A DNA stretch of 11,288 nucleotides from Anaerolineales bacterium UBA1136. GTDB lineage: Bacteria; Chloroflexota; Anaerolineae; Anaerolineales; UBA11657. The stretch lies in contig DCAJ01000101.1 of assembly GCA_002311455.1 (NCBI GenBank), forward strand, positions 8,770 to 20,057, read 5' to 3'. How positions within the stretch are numbered: position 1 is the first letter of the stretch; every line of letters starts with the position of its first letter. The notes beneath the pieces are model-generated. The model ran no database searches. It saw nothing but the letters and a program-made list of their open reading frames with translations, and was not told where the DNA came from. Below are positions 7,544-11,288 of the stretch, one piece after another. The translations under genes were made by a program, and so were the position numbers.

Positions 7544-8620
7544 ATGCGCTATTACATTGTATACACATCAGTAAAATCAGTGATAGTATGGTTAGCTTTA
7601 GTACTTGTGACCGGTGGTTGCACGCCAATTGAGCAGGAAAATATTGAAGTTAATCCTAAACCTACTGCTACTGATGTGTACATACCAATCAATGTCATAG
7701 ACGATGGCGATCTTACCACTTTGAAATCAGATGCCAAGACTATAGGACGGGCTTTGGCCTATGCTGATTTAGATATTTATGCTGGTGATGAAGTCGACCC
7801 TCCATTGGATACATTGATTTATTCAGGCATTATTATAAATATAAAGCGTTCACGTCCAATTCTAATTAATGTTGATGGACGTGCTATTGAGTTTCGGACA
7901 CACCACGACAAAGTATCGGATGTATTGACGGAGGCTCGTATAACACTAGTAGGTAGGGACTACTCTGAACCATCTCTTTCTTCAAAAGCAATGAGAACCA
8001 TTGAAGTAGTAAGGGTGTTTGACGAATATCGGATTGAGTATCAGCCAGTGCCATTTGACAAACAATGGATGGGCTTGCCTGATCTGGAGATTGATAGGGC
8101 ACGTGTACATCAATCTGGCAAAACTGGAGTTCTAGCACGTCGCTTGCGAGTAAGGTATATTAACGGTGTACCATCACAAGACATGCTAGTGGATGAATGG
8201 ATACATACTGCGCCTTTGCCAAGAATTACGGGATATGGTATGAAGATACCTATTCGAAATATAGAGACACCTGATGGGACTATTGAGTACTGGCGTGTGG
8301 TGTCAATGTTAGCCACATCATATTCTCCTAGTCGTGCTGGTACTCCGGTTACTGCATCATGGTATGGCAAAACTCGCACTGGAAAAGCACTCAAGAAAGG
8401 AATGGTCGCTATTGATACTCGGTATATACCTTTAGGAAGCACTATGTATATTCCAGGTTATGGATTTGCCACGGCTGAGGATACTGGCAGTGGTATACGA
8501 GGACTCATGATTGACTTAGGATATGAGGATCACAATTATCGATCTTGGAGATCGTACGTAACAGTGTATTTACGTACGCCAGTTCCTCCTATTGATCAGA
8601 TTGTTTGGATCCTGCCATGA
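7544..8620 (+). CDS. DUF348-G5-3D domain cell-wall protein (YabE-like)
   Basis: The protein has 358 residues. A short N-terminus with a hydrophobic stretch (about 10-24) ends in TGGC, a near-miss to a lipobox, so it is probably exported and perhaps lipid-anchored. Two DUF348 repeats follow. One runs from IDDGDLTTL to NIKRSR, the other from NVDGRAIEF to IEVVRV, each with the TV..L....I.L...D..P pattern. Next comes a G5 domain (ends near APLPRITGYGMKI), then a C-terminal 3D domain with its three aspartates in VAIDTRYIPLG, AEDTGSGIRG and MIDLGY. The 3D fold is the double-psi barrel of MltA-type lytic transglycosylases, so peptidoglycan cleavage or remodelling is likely; Bacillus YabE has the same order. 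The ATG at 7544 is chosen because the longer reading frame would begin inside the tRNA. No Shine-Dalgarno is visible. Its stop overlaps the ksgA start, so the two are translationally coupled. Confidence 0.9.
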   Translation: MRYYIVYTSVKSVIVWLALVLVTGGCTPIEQENIEVNPKPTATDVYIPINVIDDGDLTTLKSDAKTIGRALAYADLDIYAGDEVDPPLDTLIYSGIIINIKRSRPILINVDGRAIEFRTHHDKVSDVLTEARITLVGRDYSEPSLSSKAMRTIEVVRVFDEYRIEYQPVPFDKQWMGLPDLEIDRARVHQSGKTGVLARRLRVRYINGVPSQDMLVDEWIHTAPLPRITGYGMKIPIRNIETPDGTIEYWRVVSMLATSYSPSRAGTPVTASWYGKTRTGKALKKGMVAIDTRYIPLGSTMYIPGYGFATAEDTGSGIRGLMIDLGYEDHNYRSWRSYVTVYLRTPVPPIDQIVWILP

Positions 8621-9468
8621 TAAAAAAGCCTAGTGAGCTACTAAGGCACTTTGATGTTTATCCGAAGAAAAGTTTGGGACAGATTTTTTTATATGATTCC
8701 GTTTGGATAGATCGTATTGTCACTGCTGCGGAAATCAGCAACTCAGATGTAGTTCTGGAAATTGGTCCTGGTTCAGGAAGCCTAACAACTGCATTGGCAG
8801 CGGTTGCACGCAAAGTTATAGCAATTGAGATTGACAATAGATTAATTCCTGTACTCAACCATGTTCTATCCGGACACAGCAATGTCACCGTGCTTTCTGG
8901 GGACATATTAGAATACGAACCCCATAAACTCATGGCACAATATGATGCGTCAAAGTTTGTGGTTGTGGCTAACATCCCATATTACATTACAGGTCAGATC
9001 CTGCGACATCTTCTTCAAAGTAGCGTGCTTCCAAGATCCATGACAATGTCAGTACAGCGAGAAGTGGCCGAAAGAATGGTGGCGTCTCCCGGCCAAATGA
9101 GCTTGCTTTCTGTTAGCGTACAGTTTTATTCAGATGTGAAAATAGTGGACTATATTCCGGCTGGGGCTTTTTATCCTGTGCCAGCAGTAGACTCCGCTTT
9201 GATTCGACTGGATGTTTTTGATTCAAGCAATCATATTCATTCCGATCCTTCATCATTTTTCCGAGTAGTAAGAGCAGGATTTGGTCAGAAGCGTAAGCAG
9301 CTTCAAAATGCATTGACAAATGGTTTGGGGATACACAGAGCTCAAGCTATGGAGGCTCTGTCAAATGCTGTATTGGATCCGCGGTGCAGAGCACAAGCAC
9401 TAACATTGCAGGAATGGTCTCGTCTGACTGATTCTCTAAGCGACGCTATTTCTCTGGTAACAGATTAA
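8617..9468 (+). CDS. ksgA: 16S rRNA (adenine1518/1519-N6)-dimethyltransferase
   Basis: Dimethylates two adjacent adenines in the 3' terminal hairpin of 16S rRNA, a late 30S assembly checkpoint; loss gives kasugamycin resistance. The 283 residues fit the family. SAM-binding motif I is EIGPGSGSL (GPGSG at 50-54), E71 closes strand two (AIEID), D96 sits in SGDIL, and catalytic motif IV is NIPYY (N119-Y122). FYPVPAVDSA and the GQKRKQLQNAL helix near the C-terminus are also standard. One oddity: the near-invariant GQNFL motif reads GQIFL, with Ile23 (codon 8683-8685). The ATG at 8617 overlaps the upstream stop as ATGA, with GGA at 8607-8609. An in-frame TTG at 8605 is less likely. The gene is coupled to the DUF348-G5-3D gene, an arrangement reminiscent of yabE-rnmV-ksgA without rnmV. 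It ends before a bidirectional hairpin. Confidence 0.96.
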   Translation: MIKKPSELLRHFDVYPKKSLGQIFLYDSVWIDRIVTAAEISNSDVVLEIGPGSGSLTTALAAVARKVIAIEIDNRLIPVLNHVLSGHSNVTVLSGDILEYEPHKLMAQYDASKFVVVANIPYYITGQILRHLLQSSVLPRSMTMSVQREVAERMVASPGQMSLLSVSVQFYSDVKIVDYIPAGAFYPVPAVDSALIRLDVFDSSNHIHSDPSSFFRVVRAGFGQKRKQLQNALTNGLGIHRAQAMEALSNAVLDPRCRAQALTLQEWSRLTDSLSDAISLVTD

Positions 9469-9502
9469 TCGAATAGATAGCAAAAAGGTTGTGTCTTAGA
9501 GA

Positions 9503-9531
9503 AAAGCGTCCCTTATTTATGTGGGAGCTTT
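9503..9531. terminator. Bidirectional terminator between ksgA and tmRNA
   Basis: AAAGC (9503-9507) plus TCCC (9509-9512) pair with GGGA (9523-9526) plus GCTTT (9527-9531), with one bulged G and a 10-base loop. Flanking A and T runs give a short U tract in either direction. It lies 35 bases after the ksgA stop and 10 bases beyond the tmRNA 3' end, so it can serve both convergent transcripts. Confidence 0.6.
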
Positions 9532-9540
9532 CAATTATTA

Positions 9541-9931
9541 GGTGGAGATGCCGAGAATCGAACTCGGGTCCGAAAGGATTAATCGCCAAACGTCTACGAG
9601 CATAGTTGGTCTATTTAGATCTCATCGGTTATGCCCCGATCAACAGGGTCAACATCCGACCAAGCCGCTATTTCTTTCGCGCAGATAGCGGCGTAGTGCG
9701 CGGCACACCAGCATTAGTGACGCCCAAACCCCGCGCAGCTGGTGTCGCTAGAGGTGGACGGATCTTGCATTTAGGAAGATCTACTCTGCGCTATACCGGG
9801 TTTATGCGGCAAGCGGAAGAGCGTTGTAGGCTTTTGATTTGCCTGTTATATATTTGCGCTGATTTTGCGAGTTCGGCGCCTCTCGGCTCGCAGCCTGACG
9901 ACAGCCTCCTCCGTCGAAGCCTGTCATCCCC
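9541..9931 (-). ncRNA. ssrA: Transfer-messenger RNA (tmRNA)
   Basis: Rescues stalled ribosomes with SmpB by acting first as alanyl-tRNA and then as mRNA for a degradation tag. The 5' end GGGGATG (9931-9925) pairs with CATCTCC (9550-9544) to form the acceptor stem. The conserved 5' segment GACAGGCTTCGACGGAGG follows, and the T arm CCGAG-TTCGATT-CTCGG is at 9567-9551. The length is about 391 bases, normal for a one-piece tmRNA. Only CC of the terminal CCA is encoded. The tag frame runs 9843-9802: resume codon GGC, then 13 codons to TAA, giving GKSKAYNALPLAA (preceded by the alanine carried on tmRNA). The start resembles the GKTNS tag of Bacillus. The region between tag and T arm holds several GC-rich stems expected for pseudoknots, which I did not fold fully. 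smpB lies just upstream on the same strand. Confidence 0.96.
9802..9843 (-). other. tmRNA tag-peptide reading frame (GKSKAYNALPLAA)
   Basis: Reading the minus strand from GGC at 9843 gives 13 codons and a TAA at 9804-9802. The C-terminal LAA is the classic ClpXP/ClpAP-type degron ending. The start is inferred from the tag style (Bacillus-like GK) and from the AT-rich stretch TATAACA just upstream, where the resume signal sits. The tag has a proline four residues from the end (LPLAA), which is unusual next to the common ALAA ending. Confidence 0.8.
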
Positions 9932-9939
9932 ATATTTAG

Positions 9940-9967
9940 ATTATAGCATGCGAGATAACAGAATTAA
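9940..9967 (-). promoter_or_regulatory. Promoter for tmRNA
   Basis: On the minus strand a perfect TATAAT lies at 9945-9940, with TTAATT (9967-9962, 3/6) 16 bases upstream. The -10 ends 8 bases before the mature tmRNA 5' G at 9931, so transcription may begin at or within a base or two of the mature end. Confidence 0.6.
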
Positions 9968-10052
9968 CCTGTTTGATGAACCAATATAGTATTTACTTTA
10001 ATTTGAGGTTGTTAGCTGTTTGCTTATGACGCAATACGCAAATATGTGAGAG

Positions 10053-10523
10053 CTAATTCCGGCGTCCTAGTTGGCGACGCATGGCTCGCTTGATTTCTCG
10101 ATCTGCTATTGCGGCTCTCTTGTCGTATTGGTGTTTTCCACGAGCTACAGCAATCTCTATCTTTGCACGACCACCCTTTAGGTACATCTTGGTAGGTACG
10201 ATGGTCAGACCTGCTTCCCGAGTCCTCACAATTATTTTGTTTATTTCGCGTCTGTGCAATAGTAGCTTTCGAGGCCTCATGGGCTCATAGTTTTGAGAAT
10301 GTGACATTGTGTACGGTGATATATGAGCGTTTTGGAGCCACAATTCGTTGCCTTTGGATTCTACAAATGCGTCTCGCAGTTGGACATTACCGGCTCGCGC
10401 TGATTTTATCTCGCTGCCCAGCAAAGATAATCCAGCCTCGAAAGTTTCCATTAATTGATAATTAAACTTGGCTCTGCGATTATGTGAGACTATCTTAATA
10501 GTATCTGTTTTGTCCATAACCAT
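10053..10523 (-). CDS. smpB: SsrA-binding protein SmpB
   Basis: SmpB binds the tRNA-like domain of tmRNA, delivers it to stalled ribosomes and mimics the missing anticodon stem in the decoding centre. The 156 residues are typical of the family. Visible family segments are the start of the OB fold (NRRAKFNYQLMETFEAGLSL), the SEIKSARAGNVQLRDAF region with its tmRNA-binding residues, NAHISPY, RPRKLLLHRREI, and the basic C-terminal tail (DKRAAIADREIKRAMRRQLG) that becomes helical in the mRNA channel. All key parts are intact. Two starts are possible: ATG 10523, with GTGAG seven bases upstream, is preferred over ATG 10517. The gene sits 121 bases upstream of tmRNA on the same strand, so the two partners are linked, although tmRNA has its own -10 element. 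Confidence 0.98.
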   Translation of the reverse strand: MVMDKTDTIKIVSHNRRAKFNYQLMETFEAGLSLLGSEIKSARAGNVQLRDAFVESKGNELWLQNAHISPYTMSHSQNYEPMRPRKLLLHRREINKIIVRTREAGLTIVPTKMYLKGGRAKIEIAVARGKHQYDKRAAIADREIKRAMRRQLGRRN

Positions 10524-10591
10524 GCACTAACTCACGGACTTCCAATAAATCGTTTGCTTACAAAACTTGGTGATAAACTACATTCTGTTAA

Positions 10592-11288
10592 TTATCTAAA
10601 AATTCTCCCTATGCTTAACTTTTTACGGCTTACTATGGAGTCTTTCGGCTTATTATTAATGAGTTGTTGGTATTGATTATGTAGTTGTGAAGATGTTCGT
10701 CTGATATCATATTGTCTGGCAGATTGAATTGCACCAGATGCTAAACGACTACGTAAGGAGTCATCTAACATAAGCCTTACCATTCTGGCTGTGAAGTCCG
10801 CTAGATCATTGCGGCATAGCATACCGTTTATATTATGTTGGATTATATCACTCACACCAGGCGAGTCTATGCCAATGGCTGGTAGCCCTACTGCCAGCCC
10901 TTCAATTATCGAGAGCGGATGTACTTCAGACACCGAAGGTGTAACGAATACGTCTGCCATATTTAGATATGCCGAGACTGCATGATAAGGAGCCCTACCA
11001 GTAAAACGTACTACATTGCTAATGTTGCCTCTCTTACACCAGTCTCGTAGATTGTCGAATTCGGTACCTTCGCCAACTACAATAAGCCTAAGATTATCTA
11101 CAGCAGCTTGCGCTCCCGCAAAAGCTCTTAGCAGCATAGTGAGACTTTTCTCTGGACTCAATCTACCAACATATATGAGTACGAGATCATTAGTATCAAG
11201 CCCTAATTCTTCTCTTTGAAATTCTTGTTTTACAGGACGGAATTTGTTCAGATCAACCCCGTTAGGGACTATTTTGATTGGTGCATCA
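10592..11288 (-). CDS. Glycosyltransferase, GT4 family (partial, N-terminus outside window)
   Basis: This is the C-terminal 231 residues of a retaining GT-B glycosyltransferase, which transfers a sugar from a nucleotide-sugar donor, probably for surface polysaccharide or glycolipid. The frame is open to the window edge. It begins with the inter-domain VPNGVDLNKFRP segment, then LIYVGRLSPEKS, the typical entry to the donor-binding domain. The donor-binding motif follows as PSVSEVHPLSIIEG with the E-x7-E pair (fragment residues 121 and 129), and GLPAIGIDSPGVSDII closes it. A TTG at 11161 is an internal Leu codon, not a start. The C-terminal tail (from about residue 205) is basic and beyond the usual fold. 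The stop is 68 bases before the smpB start on the same strand, so it may share a transcript with smpB, with no functional link apparent. Confidence 0.93.
   Translation of the reverse strand, partial: DAPIKIVPNGVDLNKFRPVKQEFQREELGLDTNDLVLIYVGRLSPEKSLTMLLRAFAGAQAAVDNLRLIVVGEGTEFDNLRDWCKRGNISNVVRFTGRAPYHAVSAYLNMADVFVTPSVSEVHPLSIIEGLAVGLPAIGIDSPGVSDIIQHNINGMLCRNDLADFTARMVRLMLDDSLRSRLASGAIQSARQYDIRRTSSQLHNQYQQLINNKPKDSIVSRKKLSIGRIFR

Noticed and set aside
7298..7628. Two minus-strand frames (7298-7510 and 7407-7628) crossing the tRNA
   Set aside because: They read through the antisense of tRNA-Ser and the neighbouring gene; no start signals and no recognisable family.
9606..9989. 127-codon open frame on the plus strand
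   Set aside because: It lies antisense over the tmRNA; its Arg/Pro-rich composition is that of structured RNA read backwards.
11161..11161. Glycosyltransferase starting at 11161
   Set aside because: The codon is TTG (Leu of GRLSPEK), and the frame upstream encodes the conserved VPNGVD segment, so the gene continues beyond the window.
1..11288. Defence island, CRISPR array, prophage, transposon or other novel multi-gene system
   Set aside because: No repeat arrays, inverted terminal repeats, integrase/transposase or toxin-antitoxin pairs are seen; the genes are mostly housekeeping functions, and base composition looks uniform by eye.

Overview
This window looks like an ordinary chromosomal segment of a free-living bacterium with an AT-leaning genome. 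The best guess is a member of the Chloroflexota, possibly a Dehalococcoidia/SAR202-like marine lineage. That guess rests on gene content and protein style, not on any database comparison: a DnaQ-DinG fusion with iron-sulfur cysteines, EF-P with a KPGRG loop followed by a small Cys-rich protein, a DUF348-G5-3D protein next to ksgA, and a DadA-like oxidoreductase. Promoters look like the standard sigma-70/sigma-A type.

Left part (1-5950), plus strand. A promoter candidate precedes a large exonuclease-helicase (DinG type, 91-2871). It is closely followed by a multi-pass membrane protein resembling GT-C glycosyltransferases (2898-4940). A strong promoter (4941-4970) then drives efp, the gene for elongation factor P (5011-5568), and a 109-residue cysteine-rich protein (5594-5923). 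A convergent minus-strand FAD-dependent oxidoreductase of the DadA/sarcosine-oxidase class fills 5951-7258.

Middle part (7259-9540). An intergenic region with promoter candidates on both strands leads into a tRNA-Ser(GGA) at 7432-7518. Only 25 bases later comes a cell-wall-type protein (two DUF348 repeats, G5, 3D domain). Its stop codon overlaps the start of ksgA (ATGA), the 16S rRNA dimethyltransferase gene. This resembles the yabE-ksgA neighbourhood of Firmicutes, without rnmV. A hairpin at 9503-9531 can end transcription from both sides.

Right part (9541-11288), minus strand. The trans-translation pair lies here: tmRNA (ssrA, 9541-9931, predicted encoded tag GKSKAYNALPLAA) and its partner smpB (10053-10523). 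Upstream is the C-terminal part of a GT4 glycosyltransferase that runs off the window edge.

The dominant theme is translation quality control and ribosome function: EF-P for polyproline stalls, KsgA for 30S maturation, tmRNA and SmpB for rescue, and tRNA-Ser. Other functions present are DNA repair and envelope biogenesis. I found no mobile element, CRISPR array, defence system or clearly new multi-gene system. The observations most worth a second look are local: an Ile replacing the near-invariant Asn/His of the KsgA GQNFL motif, Arg at the EF-P modification site, the DnaQ-DinG architecture that keeps both nuclease residues and Fe-S cysteines, the proline-containing tmRNA tag, and the small Cys-rich protein downstream of efp.
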